In this document: positions 1 through 10,484 of the stretch, one piece after another
Layout: every line of letters starts with the position of its first letter
Position numbering within the stretch: position 1 is the stretch's first letter
Assembly (NCBI RefSeq): GCF_900116135.1
Contig: NZ_FOZX01000005.1
Span: 243,745-307,744, forward strand
Length of the DNA: 64,000 nt
Origin: Saccharopolyspora flava
GTDB taxonomy: Bacteria; Actinomycetota; Actinomycetes; Mycobacteriales; Pseudonocardiaceae
Direction of reading: 5' to 3'
Made by a program: the position numbers and the translations under genes
The notes under the pieces: model-generated
The model's input: only the letters and a program-made list of their open reading frames with translations
Database searches by the model: none
What the model was told of the DNA's origin: nothing

Positions 1-598
1 CGCCGAGCCCGGTCAGCCGCTCGGCCAGCATCCGGCCGCCGACCTCGTCGAGCTGGCGCTCCATCAGGTGCTGCTCGCGGTGCACCAGCGTCACCCGGCA
101 CCCGCGCGCCAGCATCGCCCGCGCGGTCTCCACGCCCAGCACCCCGCCGCCGAGCACCGCGACCGGTCCGCTCACCCCGTCCAGCCGCGCGCAGTCGTCG
201 AGGGTGCGCAGCGCGGTGAGCCGCTCGGCGTCCAGCCCCAGGACCTCCGGCACCAGCGGCCGCGCCCCGGTGGCCAGCACCAGCGCGTCGTAGCCGAACT
301 CGCGGCCGTCCTCGGTGCGCACCGCGCGCTGCGCGCGGTCGATGTCGGTCACCGCGCACCCCAGGTGCACCTCCGCGTCGAGCTCCGGCAGCGACACCGC
401 GCCCGGGGGCAGCGACCCGTCGAGCACCGAGCCCAGCAGCACCCGGTTGTAGGCGGGCCGGTCCTCGGCGCCGAGCACCGTCACCGGGCCATCGTGACCC
501 AGCGCGCGCAGCCGCTCCACGAAGCGGTGCGCGGCCGGCCCGTTGCCGACCACGACGACGCGCCCGGCGACCGGGTGCAGGGGCAGCGGGGTGGTCAT
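1..598 (-). CDS. nirB: Nitrite reductase large subunit-like FAD/NAD(P) oxidoreductase (N-terminal part)
   Basis: Runs off the left edge; about 199 N-terminal residues are present. It has an FAD dinucleotide fold (VVVVGNGPAAH, residues 14-24), the ATGARP motif of pyridine nucleotide-disulphide oxidoreductases (109-114) and a second NAD(P) fold (LGGGVLGVE, about 149-157). The ATG overlaps the TGA of the nitrate reductase gene as ATGA, so the two are translationally coupled. Following nitrate uptake and nitrate reductase genes, it is most likely the electron-transfer part of an assimilatory nitrite reductase (NirB/NasB type). Only this domain is visible; the [4Fe-4S]/sirohaem part, if any, lies outside the window. 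A stand-alone ferredoxin reductase-like protein is the alternative. Confidence 0.8.
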   Translation of the reverse strand, partial: MTTPLPLHPVAGRVVVVGNGPAAHRFVERLRALGHDGPVTVLGAEDRPAYNRVLLGSVLDGSLPPGAVSLPELDAEVHLGCAVTDIDRAQRAVRTEDGREFGYDALVLATGARPLVPEVLGLDAERLTALRTLDDCARLDGVSGPVAVLGGGVLGVETARAMLARGCRVTLVHREQHLMERQLDEVGGRMLAERLTGLG

Positions 599-2664
599 GG
601 CGCGCTCACCTCCGGCTCCAGGCGCACCGCGCTGACCTTGAACTCCGGCATCCGGCTGCGCGGGTCGAGCGCCCCGGAGGTGAGCAGGTTCGCCCGCCCC
701 TCACCGGGGAAGTGGAACGGCAGGAACACCGTGTCGGTGCGCATCGTCGGCACCAGCCGCACGGTGGCGACGGTGCTGCCGCGCGGCGAGGTCACCCGCG
801 CCCGCGCGCCCTCGGCCAGCCCGGCCCGGGACGCGGTGTCGGGGTGGACCTCCACGAACGCCTCGGGGGAGGCGTCGTTGAGCTCGGCGACCCGGCGGGT
901 CTGCGCCCCGGACTGGTACTGCGCCAGCACCCGGCCGGTCGTGGCCGTCAGCGGGAACACCTCGGCGGGCACGTCCCCGGCCTCGCGGTGCTCCACGGCG
1001 ACGAACCGCGCCCGCCCGTCCGCGTGGGCGAAGCCGTCCAGGAACAGCCGCGGCGTGCCCGGGTGCTCGCCGTCCGGGCACGGCCAGTGCAGCGCCTCAC
1101 CGGAGTCGAGCCGCTCGTAGCTGATGCCCGAGTAGTCGGCCTTGCCGCCCGCGGAGGCGCGGCGCAGCTCGTCGAAGACCTCGCGCGGCCGGGTGGGGTA
1201 GCGGTGGCCCGGCTCGCCGAGCCGGGTGGCGATGCCGTGCAGCACCTCCAGGTCGCTGCGCGCGTGCCCGGGCGGCACCTGCAACCGGCGGCGCCGCAGG
1301 ATCCGGCCCTCCAGGTTGGTCATGGTGCCCTCCTCCTCGGCCCACTGGGTCACCGGCAGCACCACGTCGGCCAGCTCGGTGGTCTCCGAGGGCACGAAGT
1401 CGGCCACCACCAGCAGGTCCAGCGCCTTCAGGTGGTCGGTCACGTGCGCGGCGTTGGGTGCCGAGACCACCGGGTTGGAGCCGAACACCAGCAGCGCGCT
1501 CGGCCCGTCCTCGGTGCCCAGCGCGTCCAGCAGCTCGTAAGCGGAACGGCCCGGGCCGGGCAGCACCTCCGGCCGCACGCCCCACACCTCGGCGACGTGC
1601 TCGCGCGCGGCCTGGTCGGTGATCATCCGGTAGCCGGGCAGCTGATCGGCCTTCTGACCGTGCTCGCGGCCGCCCTGCCCGTTGCCCTGCCCGGTCAGGC
1701 AGCCGTAGCCACCACCGGGACGGCCCGGCAGGCCCAGCGCCAGCGCCAGGTTGATGAACCCGGAGACGGTGTCCACGCCCTTGCTGTGCTGCTCGGCGCC
1801 CCGGCCGCTGAGCACGTAGGCGCTGCCCGCCTCGGCGAGCATCCGCACGGCCTGGCGCTGCTCGGTCACCGGAACACCGGTGACCCGCTCGACCCGCTCC
1901 GGCCACCACGACATCGCCCGCTGCCAGGCGGCGTCGAAACCGCTGGTGCGCTCGGCGATGTAGCGGGTGTCGGCGTAGCCGTCGACCACCGCGATGTGCA
2001 GCAGGCCCAGCGCCAGCGCCAGGTCCGTGCCCGGCAGCGGCTGCAGGTGCAGCGCCGCCTGCTCGGCCGTGGCCGTGCGGCGCGGGTCGATGACGATCAG
2101 CTCCGGCGAGCGCAGGTGCTGCATCAGCGGCGGCATCGTCTCGGCCGGGTTCGCCCCGGCCAGCAGCACCACGTCCGCACCGCCCAGGTCGGTCACCGGG
2201 AACGGCAGCCCCCGGTCCAGCCCGAACGCGGCGGTGCCGGCCGCGGCGGCCGAGGACATGCAGAACCGGCCGTTGTAGTCGATCTGGCTGGTGCCCAGCG
2301 CCAGCCGGGCGAACTTGCCCAGCAGGTAGGCCTTCTCGTTGGTCAGACCGCCACCGCCGAACACCCCGATCGCATCCGGGCCGCGCTCGGCCCGGATGCG
2401 ATCGAGACCCGTGGCGATGGTGTCGAGCGCGATGTCCCAGCACACCGGGACGAGCTCGCCGTCCCGGCGCACCATCGGGTGGCGCAGCCGGTCGGCGACG
2501 TCCAGCAGGGACGGAGCGGTCCACCCCTTCTGGCACAGCCCGCCCTGGTTCACCGGGAAGTCCGTCGGCCGCACCGACACCCCGCGCCGCTCGCGGGTGA
2601 GCCGGGTCCCGCACTGCAGGGCGCAGTACGGGCAGTGCGTGGCCACGGTTCGCACGTCAGGCAC
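595..2664 (-). CDS. nasA: Assimilatory nitrate reductase catalytic subunit
   Basis: Molybdopterin oxidoreductase reducing nitrate to nitrite in the cytoplasm. The N-terminus carries the [4Fe-4S] cysteines (C11, C14, C18, C44: HCPYCALQCG and LCQKGW), followed by the bis-MGD fold; Cys135 in NGRFCMSS is the expected Mo ligand. The C-terminal third has the MopB dinucleotide-binding domain (TTGRVLAQYQSG). From the chosen GTG at 2664 the protein is 689 residues, normal for NasA; this start overlaps the narK stop by eight bases. A longer reading frame upstream adds only an Arg-rich stretch that lies inside narK. No NasB-like C-terminal flavin domain is present, so electrons probably come from the neighbouring flavoprotein or a ferredoxin. 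Confidence 0.93.
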   Translation of the reverse strand: MPDVRTVATHCPYCALQCGTRLTRERRGVSVRPTDFPVNQGGLCQKGWTAPSLLDVADRLRHPMVRRDGELVPVCWDIALDTIATGLDRIRAERGPDAIGVFGGGGLTNEKAYLLGKFARLALGTSQIDYNGRFCMSSAAAAGTAAFGLDRGLPFPVTDLGGADVVLLAGANPAETMPPLMQHLRSPELIVIDPRRTATAEQAALHLQPLPGTDLALALGLLHIAVVDGYADTRYIAERTSGFDAAWQRAMSWWPERVERVTGVPVTEQRQAVRMLAEAGSAYVLSGRGAEQHSKGVDTVSGFINLALALGLPGRPGGGYGCLTGQGNGQGGREHGQKADQLPGYRMITDQAAREHVAEVWGVRPEVLPGPGRSAYELLDALGTEDGPSALLVFGSNPVVSAPNAAHVTDHLKALDLLVVADFVPSETTELADVVLPVTQWAEEEGTMTNLEGRILRRRRLQVPPGHARSDLEVLHGIATRLGEPGHRYPTRPREVFDELRRASAGGKADYSGISYERLDSGEALHWPCPDGEHPGTPRLFLDGFAHADGRARFVAVEHREAGDVPAEVFPLTATTGRVLAQYQSGAQTRRVAELNDASPEAFVEVHPDTASRAGLAEGARARVTSPRGSTVATVRLVPTMRTDTVFLPFHFPGEGRANLLTSGALDPRSRMPEFKVSAVRLEPEVSAP

Positions 2665-4051
2665 GGCCGGCCTCCGCGGTCGGCTTCTCCGGCACCGCCG
2701 CCGGAGCCTGACCGGGCTTGAGCGCACCCCGCAGGTACACCGCCCAGGTCACCAGCACGCACACGACGTAGTAGGCGAGGAACACCATCAGCGCCGCGTC
2801 ACCGTTGCCGGCCGCGCCGCCGTAGGAGGAGCGGAACGCCAGGTTGATGCCCACGCCGCCGAGCGCGCCGATCGCGCCGGCGATGCCGATGACCGCGCCG
2901 GACAGCCGCCGCGCCTTGGCGAAGGCCGCCACGGCCTCACCACCGGAGGTGACCTCGTCCTCGGCCTCCTTGGCGTAGACCGCCGGGATCATCTTGTAGG
3001 TCGAACCGTTGCCCAGGCCGGTCAGCAGGAACAGCGCGATGAACGCCGTCACGTACAGCCCGAACGAGCCCTGCGCGGAGGCCACCAGCAGCACCGCCAC
3101 GCCGACGGCCATGAGCACGAAGTTCCACAGCGTCACCCGGGCGCCGCCGACGCGGTCGGCCAGCCAGCCGCCCAGCGGCCGCGACAGCGACCCCACCAGC
3201 GGGCCCAGGAACGTCCAGCTCGCCGCCTGCAGCGGGGTGAAGTCGAACTCGGTCTGCAGCACCAGGCCGAACGCGAAGCTGAAGCCGATGAACGAACCGA
3301 ACGTGCCGACGTAGAGCAGCGAGATCCACCAGGTGTGCTTGCTGCGGCAGGCCTCGGCCAGCGCGCCCGGCTTGGCCTTGATGGCGTCGACGTTGTCCAT
3401 GAACAGCGCCGCGCACACCGCCGAGATCGCGATCAGCGGCAGGTAGATCGCCGCCACGTACGAGGGGTGGGTGTTGCCCGCGAAGGCGATCACCAGCAGG
3501 CCCACCACCTGGATGGTGGCCACGCCGATGTTGCCGCCGCCGGCGTTGAGCCCCAGCGCCCAGCCCTGCAGCCGCTGCGGGAAGAAGATCGTGATGTTGG
3601 TCATCGAGGAGGCGAAGTTGCCACCACCGACACCGGCCGTGGCCGCGATGAGCATGAACACCCACAGCGGCGTGCCCGGCTGCTGCACGAAGTGGAACGC
3701 CAGCCCGGCCGGGACCACCAGCAGCACGGCGCTGAAGATCGTCCAGTTGCGGCCGCCGAAGCGGGTCACCGCCGCGGCGTAGGGCAGCCGCAGCAGCGCG
3801 CCCACCAGGTTCGGGGTGATCACCAGCAGGAACTTCTCCGAGGCGGTGAACGGCAGCCCGATGTCCGGGCCCATGAACAGCACCAGCACCGACCAGATGC
3901 TCCAGACGGAGAAGCCGATGTGCTCGGAGATGATGGAGAAGATCAGGTTCCGGCGGGCGACGTGCTTGCCGGAGGATTCCCAGAGGTCCTCGTTCTCGGG
4001 GTCCCAGCCCTCGATCCAGCGGCCTCTCGGGGCCCGTGCGTTCGCAGTCAA
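2657..4051 (-). CDS. narK: Nitrate/nitrite transporter, NarK family
   Basis: Major facilitator protein for nitrate uptake or nitrite exchange, with about twelve membrane segments and the NarK signature GLNAGGGNIG. It begins the nitrate operon narK-nasA-nirB. I chose the TTG at 4051 because a strong ribosome binding site (GAGAGGAG, complement of 4057-4064) lies five to seven bases before it, giving 464 residues starting LTANARAPRG. The reading frame is open to a GTG at 4114, which would add 21 residues but has no such site. The last codons overlap the nasA start. Direction of transport cannot be read from sequence. Confidence 0.92.
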   Translation of the reverse strand: MTANARAPRGRWIEGWDPENEDLWESSGKHVARRNLIFSIISEHIGFSVWSIWSVLVLFMGPDIGLPFTASEKFLLVITPNLVGALLRLPYAAAVTRFGGRNWTIFSAVLLVVPAGLAFHFVQQPGTPLWVFMLIAATAGVGGGNFASSMTNITIFFPQRLQGWALGLNAGGGNIGVATIQVVGLLVIAFAGNTHPSYVAAIYLPLIAISAVCAALFMDNVDAIKAKPGALAEACRSKHTWWISLLYVGTFGSFIGFSFAFGLVLQTEFDFTPLQAASWTFLGPLVGSLSRPLGGWLADRVGGARVTLWNFVLMAVGVAVLLVASAQGSFGLYVTAFIALFLLTGLGNGSTYKMIPAVYAKEAEDEVTSGGEAVAAFAKARRLSGAVIGIAGAIGALGGVGINLAFRSSYGGAAGNGDAALMVFLAYYVVCVLVTWAVYLRGALKPGQAPAAVPEKPTAEAGRA

Positions 4052-4237
4052 CGCGGCTCCTCTCAACGGGTTGCCACGAAGGTAGGAACGGGCTGTTTCC
4101 CATTTAATTGCCACGCGTTACCGGCAAGAAAAACGGCCTTCACATGATCGCCCCACGCCCGGTCAGAAAGGCCGTGACCGGCGACACAGACCAGCCCGGT
4201 CCGCCGTGCCCGCCGTGCGGCGTGGCACCGTGGAGAC

Positions 4238-5080
4238 GTGACCCAACCAGGCCCGGAGGTCGACGACAGCGCGACCTGGCAGCGAGCCCGCGAGGTGTTC
4301 GGCGCGGCCCGCCGCATCACCGCACTCACCGGGGCCGGTGTGTCCACCGCCTCGGGGATCCCCGACTTCCGGGGACCCGACGGGGTCTGGACCCGCGACC
4401 CGCAGACGGCCCGCCTCACCGACATCGACAGCTACCTCGCCGACGAGCAGGTGCGCGTGCTCGCCTGGCGGGCCCGCGCGGCCAACCCCGCCTGGCACGC
4501 CGAGCCCAACGCCGCGCACCGCGCCTTCGTCGACCTCGACGAGGCCGGCCGGCTGGGGGCGCTGCTGACCCAGAACATCGACGAGCTGCACCAGCGCGCC
4601 GGCCTCGCCCGCGACCGCGTCCTGGAGCTGCACGGCACGATGCGCCGCACGGTGTGCCTGCACTGCGGGGCCACCGGCGCCATGACCGACGCCCTGCAGC
4701 GGGTCGCCGACGGCGAGCCCGACCCCGACTGCCGCTCGTGCGGCGGCATCCTCAAGTCGGCGACGGTCTTCTTCGGCCAGGCCCTCGACGCCGACGTCGT
4801 GCGGGAGGCCCGCCACGCCGCCCTGGACTGCGACCTGTTCCTGGCCGCGGGCACGTCGCTGACCGTGCACCCGGCGGCGGGGTTCGTGGAGCTGGCCGCC
4901 CGGGCGGGCGCGAAGCTGATCATCTGCAACGCCGAGCCGACGCCCTACGACGACATCGCCGACGCCGTGCTGCGCGGACCGCTGACCGAGGTCCTGCCCG
5001 CCCTCGCCGCGGCGCCGCTGATCGACTCCGGGGAACCGCTGCGCACCTGGGGAGATCCCAGCACCTGGGAGCAGATGTGA
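4238..5080 (+). CDS. cobB: NAD-dependent protein deacylase, Sir2 family
   Basis: Sirtuin of 280 residues that removes acyl groups from lysines using NAD. Seen: GAGVSTASGIPDFRG (32-46) for NAD binding, TQNID (111-115), catalytic His132 in LHGT, a four-Cys zinc site (C140, C143, C165, C168) and GTSLTVHPAAGF near the end. GTG start. It is divergent from the nitrate operon, with the two starts 187 bases apart, and shows no obvious operon partner. The absence of the Ala-Tyr-Arg pattern of desuccinylases was not checked, so the preferred acyl group is open. Confidence 0.93.
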   Translation: MTQPGPEVDDSATWQRAREVFGAARRITALTGAGVSTASGIPDFRGPDGVWTRDPQTARLTDIDSYLADEQVRVLAWRARAANPAWHAEPNAAHRAFVDLDEAGRLGALLTQNIDELHQRAGLARDRVLELHGTMRRTVCLHCGATGAMTDALQRVADGEPDPDCRSCGGILKSATVFFGQALDADVVREARHAALDCDLFLAAGTSLTVHPAAGFVELAARAGAKLIICNAEPTPYDDIADAVLRGPLTEVLPALAAAPLIDSGEPLRTWGDPSTWEQM

Positions 5081-5217
5081 CACGAGTGGTTGATGTTGCA
5101 AACGAAGTGACCGTTTCGCCTGGTGCGCGTGGGGCAGCAGTGCAAAACTCCAGCTGATTGTGACTCCGTTCGGATTAATGATCGACTCCGGACGGGTGCA
5201 TCTGCTGGAGGTGACGG

Positions 5218-6522
5218 GTGTTGTCCACGAAACGAGGCGCGCGCAGGATCGGCGTGCTGGTGCTGCTCGGCGCGGTCGGTCTCAGCGCCACCGGTACCGG
5301 CGCCGCGGTCCCGGCGCCCCCGCCCAACCCCAGCGACGCCGAGATCCAGTCCGGCAAGGCCGAGGCCCAGCGCACCGCCGGTCAGGCCGGCGAGCTCGCC
5401 AACCGGCTGGCCGAGGCCGAGTCCCGCCTGGTCGGCCTGCAATCGCAGGTCGAGGTCAAGATGGAGGACGCCAACAAGGCCCGCGTCGACCTCCAGCGCG
5501 CCGAATCCGCCTACGGCCAGGCCCGCACCGCCGCCGACGCCGCGGCCGCCGAGGCCCGCGCCGCCGCCGACCGGATCGAGGCCCAGCGCACCCGGCTCGA
5601 CCACTTCGCCGCCAGCAGCTACCGGCAGGGCAGCAAGCTCGGATCGATCACCGCCTACGTCGGCGCCCGCAACCCGCAGGAGATGCTGGAGCGCGCCTCG
5701 CTGCTCGACGCCATCAGCGACTCCCAGCTCGACGTCCTCGACGACCTCGAGCGCGCCCGCATCGAGAAGGTCAACAAGGACTCGCTGACCCGCGCCGCCC
5801 TGAACGAGGCCGAGGCCAAGCGCCGGGCCGCCGACGAGGCCCGCGCCGCCGCCGAGGCCGCCCAGCAGGCCGCGATCCAGGCCCGCGCCGAGCAGACGCA
5901 GCAGGCCGAGGGCCTGCGCTCCGAGCGCGACTCGGTGCAGGCCGAGCTCGACGCCGCCCGCGCCCACGTCTCCGGCCTGCAGGCCCAGCGCGCCGACTAC
6001 CAGCAGTGGCAGGAGGACAAGGCCCGCGAGGAGCAGGCCGCCGCCGCGAGCTCGGTCTCCGGGCACCAGGCGGGCAGCAGCGCACCGGCGTCGTCGTCCT
6101 CCGGGGACGTGGAGGCCGTCATCTCGCGGGCGCTGTCCCAGCTGGGCATGCCCTACGCCTGGGGCGGCGGCAACTCGCGCGGTCCGACGCGCGGCATCCG
6201 GGACGGGGGAGTGGCCGACTCCTACGGCGACTACGCCAAGACCGGCTTCGACTGCTCCGGCCTGATGATCTACGCGTTCGCCGCCGCCGGGGTGTCGCTC
6301 GACCACTACAGCGGCTACCAGGCCCAGGCGGGCAAGCGCGTGCCGCTGTCCCAGATGCGCCGCGGCGACATGCTGTTCTGGGACGACGGCGGCGCGATCC
6401 ACCACGTCGCGCTGTACCTGGGCAACGGCAAGATGGTCGAGGCCCCGTACTCCGGTTCCCGGGTGCGCGTGGCCCCGGTCCGCTACAGCGGCATCACCTC
6501 CTACGCGGTGCGGGTGCTCTGA
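5218..6522 (+). CDS. Secreted NlpC/P60 peptidoglycan endopeptidase with coiled-coil stalk (RipA-like)
   Basis: A 434-residue exported cell-wall hydrolase. A signal peptide (positive n-region, then IGVLVLLGAVGLSATGTGAA, about 11-30) precedes a long Ala/Glu-rich coiled coil (about 40-280), a Ser-rich linker and a C-terminal NlpC/P60 domain with Cys346 (GFDCSGL) and His395/396 (AIHHVALYLG). The family cleaves the D-Glu-diaminopimelate bond of stem peptides. Its place ahead of moxR matches ripA (Rv1477). The coiled coil probably keeps the enzyme inactive or places it at the divisome, as known for RipA-type enzymes. GTG start. The 137-base upstream region was searched by eye for a c-di-AMP riboswitch and none was seen. 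Confidence 0.92.
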   Translation: MLSTKRGARRIGVLVLLGAVGLSATGTGAAVPAPPPNPSDAEIQSGKAEAQRTAGQAGELANRLAEAESRLVGLQSQVEVKMEDANKARVDLQRAESAYGQARTAADAAAAEARAAADRIEAQRTRLDHFAASSYRQGSKLGSITAYVGARNPQEMLERASLLDAISDSQLDVLDDLERARIEKVNKDSLTRAALNEAEAKRRAADEARAAAEAAQQAAIQARAEQTQQAEGLRSERDSVQAELDAARAHVSGLQAQRADYQQWQEDKAREEQAAAASSVSGHQAGSSAPASSSSGDVEAVISRALSQLGMPYAWGGGNSRGPTRGIRDGGVADSYGDYAKTGFDCSGLMIYAFAAAGVSLDHYSGYQAQAGKRVPLSQMRRGDMLFWDDGGAIHHVALYLGNGKMVEAPYSGSRVRVAPVRYSGITSYAVRVL

Positions 6523-6563
6523 CCCGTCCGCCCGCACCCGCCGCGAGCTGCGAACATGGTGCC

Positions 6564-7136
6564 GTGGCGGATTTCGCGGCGGTGGTGCTGGCCGGTGGGC
6601 GCGCCAGCCGGCTCGGCGGGGTGGACAAGGTGATGCTGCCGGTCGGCGGGCGCAGCCTGCTCGACCGCACCCTCGAAGCGCTGCGCGGCGCCGATCCGGT
6701 GGTGGTCGTCGGCCCGCGCCGCCCGGAGGTCCCGGGAGTGCGCTGGACCGTCGAGGAGCCGGCCGGGGGAGGCCCGCTGGCGGCCGTGGACGCCGGGCTG
6801 CGCTGCCTCGGCCCCGGCGACGCCGTCGTGGCGATCCTGGCGGGCGATCACCCGCACCTCACCCGCGACACCCTCGACCGGCTGCGCGAGGCGCTGCGGC
6901 GCGACCCGGAGGCCGGGGGAGCGGTGCTGGCCGAGCCCGGCGGCCGGCCGCAGTGGCTCCTCGGCGTCTGGCGGGTGCGGGCGCTGCGCGAGGCGATGCC
7001 CGCCGAAGTCCGGAACCGGCCGGTCCGAGCCGTTTTCGACGCCCTCGACCCGGTGCGCGTCCCGGCCACCACAGCTGAGGTGTCCGACGTGGACACCCAG
7101 GACGACCTCGACAGAGCCCGCTCCGCCGACCGCTGA
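6564..7136 (+). CDS. mobA: Molybdenum cofactor guanylyltransferase
   Basis: A 190-residue nucleotidyltransferase with the signature LAGGRASRLGGVDK (9-22), which binds GTP and adds GMP to molybdopterin to make the MGD cofactor. The assimilatory nitrate reductase about 4 kb away needs this cofactor. GTG start; it follows the NlpC/P60 gene by 41 bases, probably in the same transcript. In M. tuberculosis the corresponding slot holds a second NlpC/P60 gene (ripB), so mobA is a lineage-specific insertion or replacement. Another sugar or pterin nucleotidyltransferase is possible but less likely. Confidence 0.85.
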   Translation: MADFAAVVLAGGRASRLGGVDKVMLPVGGRSLLDRTLEALRGADPVVVVGPRRPEVPGVRWTVEEPAGGGPLAAVDAGLRCLGPGDAVVAILAGDHPHLTRDTLDRLREALRRDPEAGGAVLAEPGGRPQWLLGVWRVRALREAMPAEVRNRPVRAVFDALDPVRVPATTAEVSDVDTQDDLDRARSADR

Positions 7137-7195
7137 CCCGCGGGGAACCGGAGGAGGGGAGCGCCGCGCCGCAATACATCAAAAGCATCTATTGC

Positions 7196-7221
7196 TTCAG
7201 TGTCGAGTGAAATCAATGCTC
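7196..7221 (+). promoter_or_regulatory. Candidate operator upstream of moxR
   Basis: TTCAGTG, six bases, then GAAATCAATGCTC. The same two blocks with the same six-base spacing occur at 19351-19376. Here the element is partly palindromic (ATTGCTTC...GAAATCAAT). It lies 174 bases before the moxR start, in an otherwise gene-free gap from 7137 to 7394. Confidence 0.4.
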
Positions 7222-7394
7222 TTCGAGCTGAGCGCGCAAGACAGGCCCGGAGGCCGGAGCGGCCGCGCTTCACAGCGGTCATACCGGCGATGAGGTTGGG
7301 TGGGGGTTCGATGCGCCCCCTCGTGCGCGGTGCGCGAGGGGCGTGCCAGGATCTTGATCGGCCCGACCAGGCCGCATCGACGAGGAGGCTGAGA

Positions 7395-8510
<1,116 letters not shown>

Positions 8511-8524
8511 GGGGAGGGGCTGAC

Positions 8525-9478
8525 GTGGCGGCACCCGCGCACGACGGCGGTGACCGCCCGGCCTGGGCGCCACCGGCCCTGGAACCCGGGCGGATGGAGG
8601 TCGCGCTGCGCGCGCTGGAGCTGACCGTGCGCGGCCGGCTCGACGGGCTCCTGCAGGGAAACCACCTCGGTCTGGTGCCCGGTCCGGGCAGCGAGCCGGG
8701 GGAGGCGCGCAGCTACCAGCCGGGCGACGATGTGCGGCGGATGGACTGGGCGGTCACCGCGCGCATGGCCGAGCCGCACATCCGGCAGACCGTCGCCGAC
8801 CGCGAGCTGGAGACGTGGGTGGCGATGGATCTGTCGCCGAGCCTGGACTTCGGCACCGCGGCCTGCGACAAGCGGGAGCTGGCGGTGGCGGCGCTGGCCG
8901 CGGTGATGTTCCTGACCAGCGGCGGCGGCAACCGCATCGGTGCGGTGGTCGACAACGGCACCGGGCAGCACCGGCTGCCCGCGCGCGGCGGTGCCGGTCA
9001 CGCCCGGGCGCTGCTGAAGAAGGTCGCCGAGACGCCGCGCGCCCCGGAGGGCACGCGCGGGAACCTGGCGGCGCTGCTGGAGTCGTTGCGCCGCCCGCCG
9101 CGGCGCCGGGGCCTGGCGGTGGTGGTCTCCGACTTCCTCGGTCCGACCGACTGGCAGCGGGCGCTGCGCGGTCTGGGCGCCCGGCACTCGCTGCTGGCGA
9201 TCGAGGTGCTGGACCCGCGCGACGTGGAGCTGCCGGACGTGGGCACGGTGCTGCTGTCGGATCCGGAGACGGGCAAGCGGCGCGAGGTGCACACGAGTCC
9301 GGTGCTGCGCAAGGAGTTCGCCGCGGCGGCGGCCGCGCACCGCGACGACGTGGCGCGCGTGCTGCGCAGGGCCGGGTGCGCGCACCTGGTGCTGCGGACC
9401 GATTCCGACTGGATCGCCGACGTGGTGCGGTTCGTGATGGCGCGCAAGCGAGGCTGGTCCGGCGGAGGAGCTGGGTGA
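8525..9478 (+). CDS. DUF58 domain protein of the MoxR operon
   Basis: A 317-residue protein with the DUF58 core SYQPGDDVRRMDWAVTARM (about 64-82) in which the aspartates are conserved in the family. It is predicted to be cytoplasmic and to act with MoxR and the VWA protein. The GTG at 8525 follows GAGGGGAGG. The start lies 14 bases after moxR, and the stop overlaps the next ATG (TGATG), so the three genes form a tight operon, equivalent to Rv1479-Rv1481. Confidence 0.9.
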   Translation: MAAPAHDGGDRPAWAPPALEPGRMEVALRALELTVRGRLDGLLQGNHLGLVPGPGSEPGEARSYQPGDDVRRMDWAVTARMAEPHIRQTVADRELETWVAMDLSPSLDFGTAACDKRELAVAALAAVMFLTSGGGNRIGAVVDNGTGQHRLPARGGAGHARALLKKVAETPRAPEGTRGNLAALLESLRRPPRRRGLAVVVSDFLGPTDWQRALRGLGARHSLLAIEVLDPRDVELPDVGTVLLSDPETGKRREVHTSPVLRKEFAAAAAAHRDDVARVLRRAGCAHLVLRTDSDWIADVVRFVMARKRGWSGGGAG

Positions 9479-10461
9479 TGTTGAGTCTGACCGGGTTCAC
9501 CGCGCCGTGGTGGTTCCTGCTGCTGTTCGTCGTGGCCGGGCTGGTCGCCGGGTACGTGTGGGCGATGCGCCGGGCCCGGCGCGACACGCTGAAGTTCTCG
9601 AACCTGGCGGTGCTGGACCGGGTGGCGTCGGGCAGGCAGGGCTGGTGGAAGCACGTGCCGCCGGCGCTGCTGGGCGTGGCGCTGATCATGCTGACGGTGG
9701 CGCTGGCGGGTCCGACGGCCGAGCAGCGCATCCCGCGCAACCGGGCGACGGTGATGCTCACGATCGACGTGTCGCTGTCGATGAAGGCCACCGACGTGGA
9801 GCCAAACCGGTTGGAGGCGGCGAAGGTCGCGGCCAAGGAGTTCGCCGACAAGCTCACCCCGGGCATCAACCTGGGGCTGGTGTCGTTCGCCGGGACGGCC
9901 ACGGTGCTGGTCATGCCGACCACCGACCGGGCGAGCGTCAAGCAGGGCATCGACAGCCTCAAGCTCGCCGAGGCCACGGCCACCGGCGACGGCATCAACG
10001 CCTCGATGCAGGCGATCGACTCGTTCGGCAAGATGGTCGGCGGTCCGGCGGGGGCTCCGCCTGCGCGGATCGTGCTCATGGCCGACGGGGGCCAGACGAT
10101 CCCGCGCGAGATGGACGCGCCGCGCGGCGCCTACACCAAGGCCGGTGAGGCGAAGAAGAGCGGCATCCCGATCTCGACGATCTCGTTCGGCACCAAGCAC
10201 GGGTCGATCGAGATCGAGGGCGAGCAGGAGTGGGTCGAGGTCGACGACGAGGCGATGCAGGAGATCGCCCGGCTCTCCGGCGGTGAGTTCCACAAGGCGG
10301 CCAGCGCGGAGCAGTTGCGCGAGGTCTACGACACGCTGGGTGAGCAGATCGGCTACGAGACCAAGCACACAGATGCCAGCAAGCCGTGGTTGGTGCTGGG
10401 TACGCTCTGCGCGATCATCGCGGCCGGGATCTCGCTGTTCGCCGGTCGAAGACTGCCTTAA
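9478..10461 (+). CDS. Membrane-anchored von Willebrand factor A domain protein
   Basis: A 327-residue protein with two N-terminal membrane segments (about 10-30 and 62-80), a VWA domain whose MIDAS motif DVSLS is intact (D97, S99, S101), and one C-terminal membrane segment (WLVLGTLCAIIAAGISLF). This is the BatA-like layout of MoxR operons. The VWA domain probably binds a divalent metal and a protein partner on the cytoplasmic or outer face. Its ATG overlaps the DUF58 stop codon. Confidence 0.92.
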   Translation: MLSLTGFTAPWWFLLLFVVAGLVAGYVWAMRRARRDTLKFSNLAVLDRVASGRQGWWKHVPPALLGVALIMLTVALAGPTAEQRIPRNRATVMLTIDVSLSMKATDVEPNRLEAAKVAAKEFADKLTPGINLGLVSFAGTATVLVMPTTDRASVKQGIDSLKLAEATATGDGINASMQAIDSFGKMVGGPAGAPPARIVLMADGGQTIPREMDAPRGAYTKAGEAKKSGIPISTISFGTKHGSIEIEGEQEWVEVDDEAMQEIARLSGGEFHKAASAEQLREVYDTLGEQIGYETKHTDASKPWLVLGTLCAIIAAGISLFAGRRLP

Positions 10462-10484
10462 CCGACGACGGGAGCAACGTCGCC

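Noticed and set aside
712-2721. Long plus-strand frame opposite nasA
   Set aside because: Low-complexity Arg/Gly/His product antisense to a gene with clear cofactor motifs.
5081-5217. c-di-AMP (ydaO) riboswitch before the NlpC/P60 gene
   Set aside because: This riboswitch is common ahead of such genes in actinobacteria, but I could not find its conserved blocks in the 137 bases present.
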